64,000 nt of DNA. Source: Linum tenue. Its lineage: Eukaryota; Streptophyta; Magnoliopsida; Malpighiales; Linaceae. Under the pieces are notes generated by a model, which did not search any database, was not told where the DNA came from, and was given only the letters and a program-made list of their open reading frames with translations. The position numbers were made by a program, and so were the translations under genes. Location of the stretch: NCBI GenBank assembly GCA_946122785.1, contig CAMGYJ010000006.1:39328066-39392065 (forward strand), given 5' to 3'. This document shows, piece by piece, positions 33,836 to 45,906 of the stretch (the stretch's first letter is position 1; each line of letters begins with the position of its first letter).

Positions 33836-34745
33836 TGACTTGCTAAAAGACAACTATTAATATGGCCAAATGTAACCAATGATAGGGACTGCAGTATAGT
33901 TGTGCAAGTAATAAATATCAAGTCCTCAGGTCTTTAGATATACTATTACTCAGCTTCAGTTCATTATCTAGCAAACCAGATTAAAATAACAGAAGTGTAA
34001 CTACTCTATCAAACTACAATTAAAGTTAATCTAATTACAGGTTGGGAACTCACTTAGGTATGATTCCCCCTAACCACTTGCCAGATTAATGTTGATGATC
34101 TCTAACCTATTTCACTTTCATTCACAATGCGGAGAATCCTTGACTAGATCTTGAATCTCGACTAAAGAAATCAAGGCCCTCTTGAGTCGATTGCCTAGAG
34201 GGACGTATCCTACTCTAGAACAACCGATCAAGGCATTCTGAACAAGATTCCCTCTATCAAATGCGGTTTTCAATCAATACAAAGCAGTGAATCGACCATC
34301 GATTAAAGCAATCAATCCAATACTATCAATCTATGGTGCTCTATTGACCGAATCAGGTATTCGCTCTCATATGATCAAAGCAGAATCAATAATCTCAACT
34401 AAAGGAGAATTGAATCATTAAAACATGCATAGATTGAATATGAAATCAAGATTATAAAGTAGGAGAACTCATACAATCATCCAATCAAACAAACATGGCT
34501 AGGGTTCCTCAAAACCTAAGTGAAGGGATGTTACTCCATAGAGAAGAGAGAGAATGCATTATAAATTTCCAAATCTTCAATCTTCATGTCTAGACTTGAT
34601 CCTGGAGCTTCAATGGTGAAGAATCCTCCAAAATAGCTCCAAGAATGGCTCTAGATCTCTCTCTCTCTCTCTCTCTCTCTTTGGTTCGTCTCTTGGGTGT
34701 TTGGGATCCAAAACCCAGCTCCCCCCTCCCAAACGCACAAAACAG
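33836..34745 (-). mobile_element. 5' LTR of element D2, truncated
   Basis: It ends (LTR direction) TTTTAGCAAGTCA at 33836, like the family D LTR end at 36469. Moving away from the primer site it matches the D LTR up to a CT microsatellite (about 34655-34680) and stops at a C17 run. The outer part with the LTR start is missing. Confidence 0.75.
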
Positions 34746-34762
34746 CCCCCCCCCCCCCCCCC
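34746..34762. repeat. C17 homopolymer at an inversion junction
   Basis: Seventeen C residues separate minus-oriented D2 DNA from plus-oriented D3 DNA. Long C runs are also frequent assembly trouble spots. Confidence 0.95.
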
Positions 34763-36469
34763 TAAGTGAGTTCCCAACCACTTTTCCGTTATGTATGCGT
34801 GTGAATGTTTGGTTGTATGTGTATGCTTGGATCCTAGTCCACTGTCCAAATTTTGAGATTTGAGGGCTCCAAGTATGGATATTTGCTTAATCATATTGGC
34901 ACAGTGGTTTTGTATGGTGAATCGATTGGTTGTTAGCATTGATATATGAATGACCTGTTTGTGATTGAGACAACCTATAATGATGACTGAGATGTGCAGT
35001 CTAATTCAGGAATCAGAATGAGAGATAGATCATAAAGGTAGCCATGTGAGGTTTGAGCCTGCTCGTTTCTTTCTTGTGCGATAGATCCCTCTTCCATGAT
35101 CATTCACGTTGCCACTATTTAGAATGATGGAGACATAGGATTAGCCCACGACCAAATTGACTGTCAAGGTGTGTCATACCCCTTAGTCAACCCCTTTGAG
35201 CTATGTGACTTTCCTTCCTTCGTGTCTTCAATAAAAGAGCATCCTTTTGAATCTCGTAGAGGTTTCAGAGAGCAATTTTTCATGCTTTCTGTTGTTCTGC
35301 TAAAAATTATGTGAGTGTTGGCGGGCGTTCTTAAAAAGTTAGTCAAGTGCGCGAAGAAAAACAATGAAGGTGGCAAGTTGTAGCTCTGTAAGTGAGAAAA
35401 AAAATATGAAATTGAGTGAAAATGATAATAACCAAAAGAGAGTTGCCACTAGTTAGTTTAATTGTGCTCATCAAAGTACTGTTTCTTAGAAGTTTGGCTG
35501 GGAAATACTGATATTATTACCTCCTTCACTTCTGTGCTCTAAAGACTTGGTTAATGCAGAATAGCAGAGAAAGAAATAACTGGTTTGGTTGAATGTCGAT
35601 TAGCTGGGTTTTGGATCCCAAACACCCAAGGGGCGAACCAAAGAGAGAGAGGGCGATTTGAGGGCGATCTTGGAGTTGGAGGATCTCTTCACCTTGGAAG
35701 CTCGAGGAACAAGCCCAGACATGAAGATTGAAGATCTGGAAAGTTATACTGTATTCTCTGTCTTCTCTATGGAGTAACTTCCCTTCACTTAGGTTTTGAG
35801 GAACCCTAGATTTGTATGCTAGGAAGAGTTGTATGAACTCGAATTCATGATTGATTGACATTTTATATTCAGTTGTGGTTTTTATTCAGAATTGCTTTAG
35901 TCCTGATCAAATTCTTGTGATTCCTGCTTTGACCTAGAATGATAGTCTCTGCATAGGTTAAAAGAGCATCCTGAATTGGAAGTGGTGAATCGACGACTTT
36001 AGTCGAGAAGTCGATTCACTGCTTTGTACTAGAGTTGAAATCCAGTAGATGAAGTTTTGTGTGATAGTGCCTCGGTTAGCTTACACCGGTGGAGGTTAGT
36101 CGCCCGCCCGGTAGTAACACTGAGAGGGTCTGGAACACTTAGTCGAGACTCCAGACTGTTTGAGAACTTTGCGCAGTGTAGATGTCAGCTGAATTGAATA
36201 TGGTGAATTACAACTTGGCCTAACTTCAATCTAGGGGGAATAATATCTAAGTGAGTTGCCAACCTGTAATTAGATTAACTTTAACTATAGTTTGCTAGAT
36301 TAGTTATAGTTCTTCTATTTTAGTATGATTTGCTAGATAATGAACCGATGCTGAGTAATAGTAACTCTAGAGACCCGTGGATTCGATATTTGTTACTTGT
36401 GCCTCTATACTGCGGTCCCTTTCATTGGTTACACTTGGCCATTGTTAGGAGTTGTGTTTTAGCGAGTCA
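34763..36469 (+). mobile_element. inverted family D fragment D3: untranslated region joined to LTR
   Basis: Plus-strand 34790-35590 matches the reverse complement of the D2 untranslated region (31.4-32.15 kb). At about 35605 the sequence switches into the middle of a D LTR ('gctgggttttggatcccaaacacc') and runs to the LTR end GCGAGTCA at 36469. The polypurine tract and LTR start between them are missing, so it is a deletion derivative. No primer site follows. Confidence 0.7.
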
Positions 36470-36589
36470 GAGACCGGATGGATTCTCTGGTTGTTTCTAA
36501 CGACGCTTCTGGGACATAATTGGAGAAACCCTGTAATTTTAGATATAAAATTATATCCAAATTAGGGAAACCTACCTCAAGTAATGGAC
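36470..36589. other. short unassigned stretch
   Basis: About 120 bp between the family D LTR end and the first recognisable LINE coding. Nothing can be assigned. Confidence 0.4.
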
Positions 36590-39045
36590 ACTTGACATGA
36601 TTTTGGAGCTCAAGACGGCCTTCATCGGAGGGAGGCTTATCCAAGAAAACATCATCATTGTCCACGAGGCTCTCCATCACTTCAAGAACTGTAAGCTTGG
36701 AACGAGAAGAGATAGGATGCTTGAGTTGGATATGAGAAAGGCATATGATATGGTGGATTGGGATTGCTTAGAGGCACTTCAAAAGAAGTATGGTTTTGAA
36801 GATATATGGTGCAACTGGGTCAGTGCATGTATCCGGTCAGTCAGATTCTCGATTCTTTTCAATGGAGAAGTAATGGAGCCTTTCAACCCTTTGCGAGGCA
36901 TTAGACAGGGAGACCCGCTTTCCCCTTTCATTTTTCATTTTAATGTCTAATGCACACACCTTTTTTATCGATAAGGCAGTTGCTCAGGTGAAATTAAAAG
37001 GGATTAAATTGAACTCTAGATGCTCAGTTCTCACCAATTGTATGTTCGCAGATGATGCAGTCATCTTTGGGAAGGCTAACCATCAGGAAGCTGAGAAAAC
37101 CCTGGAGCTAATCAGCTAGTATGAAGCATTCACGAGACAAGAAGTGAATATCAACAAATCATCTGTCTTCTTCCGTGCAAATGTCTCCAATGATGACAAA
37201 GCCTCTATCATTGCTCACATGGGGTTTGCCTCATCGAATTGTCACTCAAAATATCTGGGGGGGTTTCGATTGAGTGGGGAAATTCAAAGAAGGAAACCTT
37301 GAACTTCCTCATTCAAACAATGGAAAAGACGGGGGAAGCTTGGAAAAGCCTCTTGCTTTCTCACGAAGGGAAATAAATTATGCTCAATGACCCTTACCAA
37401 GAAAATGGACTCTCTCCTCACTAACTTCTTCTGGTCAGGGTCAATGCAGAAAAGTAGCATGCATTGGTTTAGGAAGGATATTCTGTGTGCACTAAAATCA
37501 GAAGGGGGTTTGGGATTCCAAAACTTCAAAGATTTCAACATGGCCCTTTTGGTGAAATAAGCTTGGCGTCTTCTCACATCCCTGATTCCCTGTGGAGTCT
37601 TCTTCTTAAGGGTATTTATTTCCCGCGGGGAGATTTTCTAAATTCGAAGAAGAGAAGTAGTTCCTCTTGGATCTGGGCTAGTCTCTGGGAGGCAAAAAGA
37701 AGTCATTAGCATGGGAGCGATTAAAGTCATTAGCTCAGGAGAGGACACCTGGGTGGATCAAGACCTCTGGATTTTTCCTCTTCAACATTTCGTCATTAGA
37801 AGCGAACGCCAGCAACATATGAAAGTCAAGGAATGGATTGATCCCGGTGATAGATGTTGGAACTCGAATATTATTCAAGCCACATTTCTAATGCAAAATT
37901 AGAAGCTATTGTGAGGATTCCAATTGGGGAAGAAGGAGCTGAAGATTTTTGGGCTTGGAATCTTACTAAAGAGGGCATGCTCTTGGTTAAGAGTGCATGC
38001 CATGCTTTTCAAAAAGCTAACACAAACTATCAACCGATGGGAAGCGCGAATAGATGAAAATGGATGTGGGTACTGAACCTACCACCCAAGCTCAAATTCT
38101 TCATCTAGAGGTGTTCCATAGATGGGTTGGCTACGAAAGCGAGGATTTTTCATCGGAAATATGCCCCTTACCCGAATTGTCAAGTCTGCCATAACTCAAA
38201 TGAGTCCCTCCTATGCTGCCTCTTCTACTGCCATCTCTCCCGCTCCCTCCCCATGACACTTCATTTTTTGATTGGATATGCTCTCTAAAGGAAGCTATTA
38301 CACAAGAATCCCGGATCCATATTGTTTTTCTATACTGAAATATTTGGAAGGCAAGAAATGAGTGTACGTTAAAGAATAGAGTTCCTTGGTCCCCAAACGT
38401 ATGTATGCAAACTTATAGAGAACTTACTGAATGGACTTCTTGCTCGAGGCCCCCGTCTCCCAATCCTACCTCTCCTACTCAACTCAGGGGAACCCATTCT
38501 ACTACGAATCCCCCACAAAGTAATCACTCTATGGTGATTCACTATGATGGGTCGTTCATTAGTGACTCCTAGCCGGCGGCTTATGGTGTTGTGGCTGTTA
38601 ACCACCATGAACAAGTGTGTGATGGGCGAGGTGGGGCTCTTTTTTTATATAGAAGCTGAGACTCTTCTTTGTTCCACACCGATTGAAGCTAAAGCAAAGG
38701 CTCTCTTGGTAGGTTTAAAATTAGCACAAGAATATGAATCAGAATGCATTGTCCAATCTGACTGTCAGGTGCTGGTGAAAGCTTTGAAAAAAGATCAATC
38801 AAGATGATCATGACGATGTGCGGCCTGGATTGGATCTATGGTCACTATCCTCAGAACAATTCATGTCATTAAAGTCAAAGAGGTGCCGAGAGCTTTGAAT
38901 GTCAGAGCGGATCAGATTGCGCAATCAAGAACTAGATCTTTACTGACATATGACTGGATTAATATTCTTGATCAAATTTCAGATCTTTTTTAAGATTGCA
39001 ACCAGATATGGAATAAAAGTTGGGTATTATTGTTAAAAAAAACCC
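36590..39045 (+). pseudogene. 5'-truncated, decayed LINE
   Basis: Reverse transcriptase pieces start at 36600 ('FIGGRLIQENIIIVHEALHHFKN'), with the catalytic block 'LELDMRKAYDMVDWD' and 'GIRQGDPLSPFIF' to 36948. After a shift come 'FADDAVIFGK' (about 37049) and 'SKYLGG' near 37250. RNase H-like residues follow at about 38640-38810 ('EAKAKALLVGLKLA', 'QSDCQVLVKAL'), then AATAAA at 39012 and a short A run at about 39034-39042. Endonuclease is absent. Many stops and shifts make it non-functional. It is unrelated at close range to the LINE at 45.9-53.3 kb. No clear target duplication was found. Confidence 0.8.
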
Positions 39046-39420
39046 AATGCGCTGTGTCGGGAGCAAGGTTGTCAAACCAATTTAAGTCATTGAGCCTGTC
39101 AAACTAGAGGTTTGAGGTTTAATGGCCTCATCAGGGTCCGGCTGGTTTGAACCGTTTTAGACGTTTTCTAAATATATATCCAAATAAGATAGTAATTAAA
39201 GATTTAATAACTAAAATGAAATTTATCTTACATATATCTATTAAAAACTTATTTTCCACAAAATAAATCTACCTAACCTCCATGACCCACCCACCGTCTC
39301 CCATCATTCGTTCCTCTTCCTCTATTCCCCCTCTCTTCTTCTCCCTCTTTAGGGGTCAGACCGGGGGCTTTCTAGAGACCATTTTAAAGTCCGACTTAGG
39401 CCGGACTAGCTCCAACCAGG

Positions 39421-40546
39421 GGGTAAAACACCTCGGGTACCACTTACCTTTGAAAATTGGGGTAGACATACCACTAAAGTTTGAATAGGACGTCGTATAC
39501 CATTAAAGTCGCAAAAATGTGCATCTGCCTACTTTTCCATCCATCCCAAACTTTTAATTACATTTTGGTACCCAAAACTTTTAAAACATCCAAAACTATA
39601 TTTCAACAAGTTTTATCTAATATAATAATTAGAAAAACTTCTAAACATATTATTACTAGAATGACTAATAATGTTTTTCAATACAATAGATAAATTAGTA
39701 AAAATAATAAACGAATATCAAGAAGAAAAATAATTATACTAAATATAATAATAAATATTTAAATCAATATTAGAATATATATTTAAACTCCCTAATTCAA
39801 TTGAAAGTACCATTAAAAATAGTTAAAATAAAACCTAATCGATCATCAGCAAAATCAAAGAAGGATAAATGGATCACAATTAGAAAGAATTAAACATATT
39901 CCATTATAAAAAAATTTAGAACGAAAAGAGATGGAAAGTAACCAAGTAATAAAAAACTATAAAAGCTATAACATTCAATAAAAAATGTAGAAAATAAAAT
40001 ATGTCTATCATAAGATATATTTGCTTAAGGGAATTATTCAATTATTAGAACACATAACGATAATTGATTCTAAATTTTCTATTCAAAAATTGGTTTGGTA
40101 TCAGAGTTTTCTTAAGAGGATTCCAACTAAGTTGAATTCACAAGATATATTTGTTTCAGGGAATAATTCAATTATTAGAACACATAATGATAATTTAAAA
40201 TACTTATAATGATAATTGATTCTAAATTTTCTATTAAAAAATTGCTTTGATATCAAGTATTCAAAAGAGGATTCCAACTAAATAATAAAAAATAATGTTT
40301 TTCATAAGTCCAAATGATATTTTTACAATAAGAAAAGTAGAAGAACCAATTATGAAATTTAGAAAACAGAATATTCTAAGAATATGTAGTCAACTTTAAC
40401 GAAATGCTCTTAGTATTAAACTTAAGTGGTACCGGGTGCATATATATATATATAATAGAGTTTAGTGGTACGCGATGCCCTATTCTTAGTTAAGTGGTAT
40501 AGCTCCCCCAATTCTCATACTTTAGTGGTACCAATGTATTTTACCC
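39421..40546. mobile_element. Mutator-like miniature element nested in the hAT element
   Basis: Inverted ends of roughly 90 bp start GGGTAAAACACC on the left and, reversed, GGGTAAAATACA on the right, both followed by '...GGTACCACT' and a shared 'ATACCACT' block. The direct repeats are TCCAACCAGG (39411-39420) and TCTAACTAGG (40547-40556), a 9-10-bp duplication with two C/T differences. The interior is very AT-rich and non-coding, with a tandem repeat at 40013-40283. Confidence 0.75.
40013..40283. repeat. ~130-bp tandem duplication
   Basis: The unit starting 'aagatatatttg' at 40013 is repeated from 40142 with minor changes. Both share 'attcaattattagaacacataa' split by small differences and 'gaggattccaacta'. 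It lies inside the Mutator-like element. Confidence 0.8.
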
Positions 40547-40591
40547 TCTAACTAGGGGGTCCGATAGGGGTTTAACAACTTTGATCAGGAG

Positions 40592-41440
40592 ACATCGTAC
40601 TAATGGTCAACCCATTCCTCGAATCCAGCGACGGATCCAAGATAAAGTAGAACATTGGGCCACATTTGATAAAAAAACAGAGAGTACTAAGCCATAACCC
40701 GATGAGAACATAAACAATACCTAAAATCAGAAATTAACAAAAATTATACTAGCTCTTCTACTCTACATGCTCAATTGACGGCTTTCCTCTAGCAAGACAC
40801 CACAACAGACCAACAGCGCACCGACACGAAAGCTCGCTGTGCAAGTTCTATTTATCCAGTACATCTCAAAGTATCACATTCACACCGCTACCTTGTTTCT
40901 CGAGTGGGTCCCATTTTGGATGCCTCGTGGCGGACAAAACTGAGTGTCAATAGCAACAAAGTGGATAAGAACCAGCAATCGAGAATAATCCGCTGCCTCT
41001 CGGGTGTAAGCAGTTTTCCCTCCCCCGGACCGTCCGATCACCTCAGACCCAGATTCCATCTGACGGTGGGTATCATCTCTCTCTCTCTCCCCTTTCCATC
41101 GGAGTTGGATATTTTGGAGCTGCAATAACAATAAAATATAATATCCCATCTCTAAATTTGAGTCCGTCCATATCGATAAAATAAAACCCTGTATATTTCA
41201 GAAGTCGCATCTTTTCTATTCTACTATTAATTTTAATTTTATTTAGCTAAAGAAATAAGAATACAATAGTTATTCGTTATGGGGTCCGCCCGGCTCATCC
41301 TTTCCTAACGAGTAAGGACTAAGGAGTGACGATTGGAACCAAAAGTCCCAACAAGGTTTAGGTTCGGGTTTGGCAGAGGGGAAGGAGAGGGAGGGGGTGT
41401 TGGTTTGTTGCTGTCCGTCTGTGTTTATACTTATAGATCA
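40592..41440 (+). promoter_or_regulatory. TPS upstream region
   Basis: This 850-bp stretch has no coding and no complete transposon. Low-complexity CT blocks at about 41070-41095 and a G10-(GA)n run at 41453-41476 mark the start of the likely transcribed leader. A weak TATA-like 'tttatacttata' lies at about 41422. The start site cannot be fixed from sequence. Confidence 0.35.
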
Positions 41441-41715
41441 CTTGCAGGGCCAGGGGGGGGGGAGAGAGAGAGAGAGCGAGAGTGGCTTCTTTTTTCCACT
41501 AGAAAAGACTGCAACTTTGCTCTTCCATTTCTCTCTCTACCTCTCGTTTTCCCGTTGAAATGAACAAGTGATTGAAATTGGAAACTGAAAAAGCTACAGC
41601 TTCCAGGATTTTATTGTGGGGGCAAGCAAAAAACGTTTTCTGCGTAGTAAGCTCCAGCTGGTACTGACCCACCACCACTGTCAAAAGGAAATGGAATTCC
41701 ATTTTCTGGGTTCTG

Positions 41716-42212
41716 GTAAGTTTTTCCTTCCCACCACCACACTGCGTGCTTTTCAACTGTAAATTCGTTTCTTCTTCAATACAAATTATTTGTGAGTTCC
41801 GTGTCCAAATTCATTGGTGTTTTTATGTGGGTTTCTCGTTTCTTGTAGTTTGTGGAGATCTTCTCCTCCTTCTTCAGATGTCTGCTGCTCCGTGCTTACT
41901 TTAGCTCGGTGTTATTGAATATATTCCAAGCTACTTCAACGCTTGTGTTTGTGTCTCAACCTAATTTGACTGTTGCTGTTGCTGCCGCTTTCTGGGTAAC
42001 TATCCCCTTTTGTTTTTCCGCTCTAAAAGGCCTTTCAGCTACTCGTTGTGCCTAATTTGTTGCTTAAGGCTGTTGATTCTGTGATAAAATAGCGATGCTT
42101 TTTCAATTTTGTGGTCGGGTTGTAGGTGTTCTTCCGGCTTTTGCGCTAAAATCGTGAAAAGGGTTTCCCTGTTTCGTTTTTCTGTTTGGTGCGAGTGAAG
42201 TACTTCTTCTAG
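41716..42212 (+). other. putative intron in the TPS 5' untranslated region
   Basis: A strong donor GGTTCTG|GTAAGT at 41716 and an acceptor 'cttcttctag' ending at 42212 bracket 497 bp of T-rich DNA just before the start codon. Leader introns occur in class II TPS genes of other plants. A small upstream ORF starting at the ATG at 41691 would cross this intron and end in TAA at about 42224. Confidence 0.5.
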
Positions 42213-42271
42213 GCATCAGCAATTAAGGGAAGAAGGAATATTTTACTTCTTTTTTTTTTGGGAGAAGCATA

Positions 42272-45254
42272 ATGGTTTCAAGATCATACTCCAACCTTCT
42301 CGAGCTTGCCTCTGGTGACTCTCCATCCTTTGGTCGAATGAGTAGAAGAATTCCAAGGATCATGACCGTGGCCGGTATCATTTCCGATCTGGATGATGAT
42401 CCATCGGAGAGTGTGTGCTCTGACCCGTCTTCCTCTTCTGCCCAGAGGGACCGGATAATCATCGTAGCCAATCAGCTCCCCATAAGGGCCCAGAGAAAAT
42501 CGGATGGCAGCAAGTCATGGATATTCACTTGGGATGACAACTCACTTCTTCTTCAGCTGAAAGATGGGTTGGGTGATGACGATCTTGATGTCATCTACGT
42601 TGGTTGCTTGAATTCAGAAGTTCACCCAAGCGAACAAGACGAAGTGTCACAGATTTTGTTGGAAACCTTCAAATGTGTCCCAACTTTCCTTCCAAACGAT
42701 CTCTTTAGTCGCTACTACCATGGCTTCTGTAAGCAACAGTTGTGGCCACTATTCCATTACATGTTGCCTTTGTCTCCAGACCTTGGAGGTAGGTTCAACC
42801 GTTCCTTGTGGCAGGCATATGTGTCGGTGAACAAGATTTTTGCTGACCGGATCATGGAAGTGATCAATCCCGAAGATGATTATGTCTGGGTCCATGATTA
42901 CCATTTGATGGTGTTGCCAACTTTCTTGAGGAAAAGGTTCAACCGGGTGAAACTGGGGTTCTTCCTCCATAGCCCATTCCCTTCGTCCGAGATTTACAAG
43001 ACTTTGCCTATCAGGGAAGAAATTCTACGGGCACTGTTAAATTCAGATTTGATTGGGTTCCATACTTTCGACTATGCCAGGCATTTCTTGTCATGCTGCA
43101 GTAGAATGCTTGGTCTAACTTATGAGTCGAAAAGGGGATATATTGGTCTGGAGTACTGCGGTCGAACTGTTAGCATCAAAATTCTTCCCGTTGGTATCCA
43201 CATGGGTCAGCTTCAGTCGGTATTGAGCCTTTCCGAGACCGAGAAAAGGGTGCAAGAGCTGATCGACCAGTTTTATGAAAAAGGCAGGATAATGTTGTTG
43301 GGAGTGGATGACATGGATATCTTCAAAGGGATAAGCTTGAAGCTATTAGCTATGGAGCAGTTACTATTGCAGCATCCAGAGTGGCAAGAGAAAGTGGTGC
43401 TGGTTCAAATAGCAAATCCTGCTAGAGGCAGGGGCAAAGACGTGAAAGAAGTCCAGGCCGAGACTTACTCCACTGTCAAGCGGATTAACGAGACATTTGG
43501 TAGGCCAGGGTACAACCCTGTTGTGCTGATCGATGCCCCACTAAAGTTCTATGAGAAAGTTGCCTATTATGCTGTTGCAGAGTGTTGCTTGGTGACTGCT
43601 GTTAGGGATGGAATGAATCTCATACCTTATGAGTACGTCATCAGCCGCCAAGGGAACGAGCAACTAGATAAAGTGTTGGGACACAAATCGTCGATGAAGA
43701 AGAGCATGCTGGTGATATCCGAGTTTATAGGCTGCTCGCCTTCCTTGAGTGGAGCGATTCGAGTCAATCCGTGGAATATTGACGCGGTGGCTGATGCAAT
43801 GGATCTCGCCTTGGTGATGGCGGACTCAGAGAAACAACTTAGGCATGAAAAGCATTATAGATATGTGAGCACACATGACGTTGGGTATTGGGCGCGTAGT
43901 TTTCTTCAGGACTTGGAAAGGACGTGTAGAGATCATTCAAAGAGGAGGTGCTGGGGGATTGGGTTTGGGTTGAGCTTTAGAGTTGTGGCACTTGATCCGA
44001 ACTTCAGGAAGCTGTCGATGGAACATATTGTTTCAGCTTATAAGAGGACCACGACAAGGGCGATCCTACTGGACTATGATGGTACTCTAATGCCTCAGGG
44101 GTCGATCGACAAAAGCCCTTCACAGAAGACTATACAAATCCTGAACAGCTTGTGTAGGGATAAGAACAACATTGTTTTCCTTGTCAGTGCCAGAAGCCGG
44201 CAGACGCTTGGGGAATGGTTTTCCCAGATTGAGGACATGGGTTTAGCTGCTGAGCATGGTTACTTTTTCAGGTAAGACTGAATAAAAGGATGCTTTGTTT
44301 TTCGGTGATGCACTGAACTTAAAAATTCAATGGTCTTTTTTCTTCAGGCTAATGCGAGACGTGGAGTGGGAGACATGTGTGGCTGCAGCTGATACTAGTT
44401 GGAAGCAGATTGCTGAGCCAGTGATGCAGCTTTACACCGAGACAACTGACGGATCAACGATTGAAGATAAGGAAACTGCACTTGTGTGGTGTTATGAGGA
44501 TGCTGACCCAGATTTTGGTTCATGCCAAGCGAAAGAACTTCTTGATCATCTTGAAAGTGTTTTGGCCAATGAACCTGTCACCGTCAAGAGTGGACAGAAC
44601 ATAGTGGAGGTTAAACCTCAGGTTTGTTTGCATCACATGCCATCCTTCCATCCTGCATTTAAGTTGCTTGTCAGTTCACATACGTTTTTCTAGGTTTCTT
44701 CTAAAAGACAACCAAACATGCTTCTTTTCTAACCCTCTACTTAAAAAAACTGAAACAAACACATCCATGTTACAAAGAAATGTCGAGAAGAGAATCAGAA
44801 AAGTACCAAGTTCCTCTCCTTTCCATATGAATAGAGCTGGCATATGTTGTATTTCACATTTGTGTACTATTGCCTGCTTGTTCGCTGGATCTTTTGTTTT
44901 TTCTTGTGCAGCAAATAATAGTGGATAGCTTATATTGGAACACTTTTTTCCTTCCATATTCAGGGAGTGAGCAAGGGGCTAGTTGCGAAACGCCTGCTCG
45001 CCACCATGGAAGAGAAACAACTAACGCCTGACTTTGTGGTATGCATTGGAGATGATCGGTCAGATGAAGACATGTTTGAGGTGATAACAAGTTCCATGGC
45101 GGGCCTAACATCATTGAACCCAAGGTCAGAAGTGTTTGCATGCACGGTTGGTAAGAAACCCAGCAAGGCTAAGTACTATCTGGACGATACAGCAGAGATC
45201 GTGAGGTTGATGCAGGGTCTGGCTTCTGTCTCTGAACAAAACCTTACCATTTAA
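42272..45254 (+). CDS. TPS: trehalose-6-phosphate synthase, class II (TPS7-10 clade), 3 exons
   Basis: Coding exons are 42272-44271, 44348-44621 and 44964-45254, with GT-AG introns of 76 and 342 bp. Their phases give one 854-residue protein, the family's usual length. It starts 'MVSRSYSNLLELASGD', typical of this clade. The conserved 'RIPRIMTVAG' (Thr32) aligns with a phosphorylated site known in class II members. A glycosyltransferase family 20 domain spans about 55-545. A phosphatase-like HAD domain follows, with 'LDYDGTL' (Asp601, Asp603) and 'GDDRSDED' (788-795). Active TPS enzymes use an Arg (OtsA Arg262) that is Asp347 here, while Lys352 (OtsA Lys267) is kept. Class II proteins generally show little synthase activity and are linked to SnRK1 sugar signalling; the same is inferred here. 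It is the only intact cellular gene in the window. The gene symbol within TPS7-10 is not resolved. Confidence 0.95.
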
Positions 45255-45848
45255 GTCCGTGATGGGCTTTTCAGAGCTGGTAAGGGGGCCCCTTCAATAG
45301 AATGTTAGCTATAGATTTGGGAAACAAGACAATGTAAAGCGGTTTGTTCGAGTTTGTACCATCATTCGAGTTTGCTTGGCTTTGCTTTCTTCCCCATTTG
45401 TGTATAAAGTTGTTTCTCTTAAGAACATTTCTACAATCGTCGATGGAGTACCATCTTCTGCGTTTTCAAAATGAATGAATGCCTTTGTTTAGTCCGTATT
45501 CTAGAAGTATTTTTCGCTTCAAAAGTTGAAGTCGGGCCAAACATTTTCAAAAGCTCGGCTTTTAAAAAACTAAAAAGTGCTTTTGTATTATATAAGAGCA
45601 GAAGCTCTGATTTAGGGATTTTGTAAAAATTATATTTTGAAAATACAGGATTATCCTTAACATATTTTAATTTTATTTCATTTATATTGCGATATTAATT
45701 CGCAAGTGCAACTAATGTTGCATATGAAATTCTCACTTCTCCCCGAGTCACTGCTCACAAAGGCTTTAATCCTTGTGGCGACACCCCCAATACCGCATCC
45801 TACACACAGAAACCTTCCCGGACACTTCCAAGTTTTCATGACACTTTT
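45255..45848 (+). other. TPS 3' untranslated region and downstream spacer
   Basis: The 3' UTR probably ends near 45480, where T-rich DNA and 'aaaatgaatgaatg' recall plant polyadenylation signals. The remainder is AT-rich without coding. The LINE insertion starts 612 bp after the stop codon. Confidence 0.45.
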
Positions 45849-45865
45849 AATAACGTAATTTCCTT
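45849..45865. repeat. LINE target-site duplication, left copy
   Basis: AATAACGTAATTTCCTT here is repeated perfectly at 53308-53324 on the other side of the LINE. Confidence 0.95.
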
Positions 45866-45906
45866 TTTTTTTTGTCAAAAGATATCATATATTGATAGAA
45901 AAATAG

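Larger units (their letters stand above)
39064..40583. mobile_element. hAT-type miniature element containing a Mutator-like element
   Basis: Ends are CAAGGTTGTCAAACC and, reversed, CAAAGTTGTTAAACC (13 of 15 match). The flanks are GTCGGGAG (39056-39063) and ATCAGGAG (40584-40591), an 8-bp duplication differing by two transitions. Without the nested element it is about 385 bp. No transposase is present. It lies about 0.9 kb upstream of the likely TPS transcription start. Confidence 0.7.

Noticed and set aside
40620..40700. 'cagcgacggatccaag' resembles one end of Tip100-type hAT elements
   Set aside because: No inverted partner and no 8-bp duplication were found within 2 kb. A single end is not enough.
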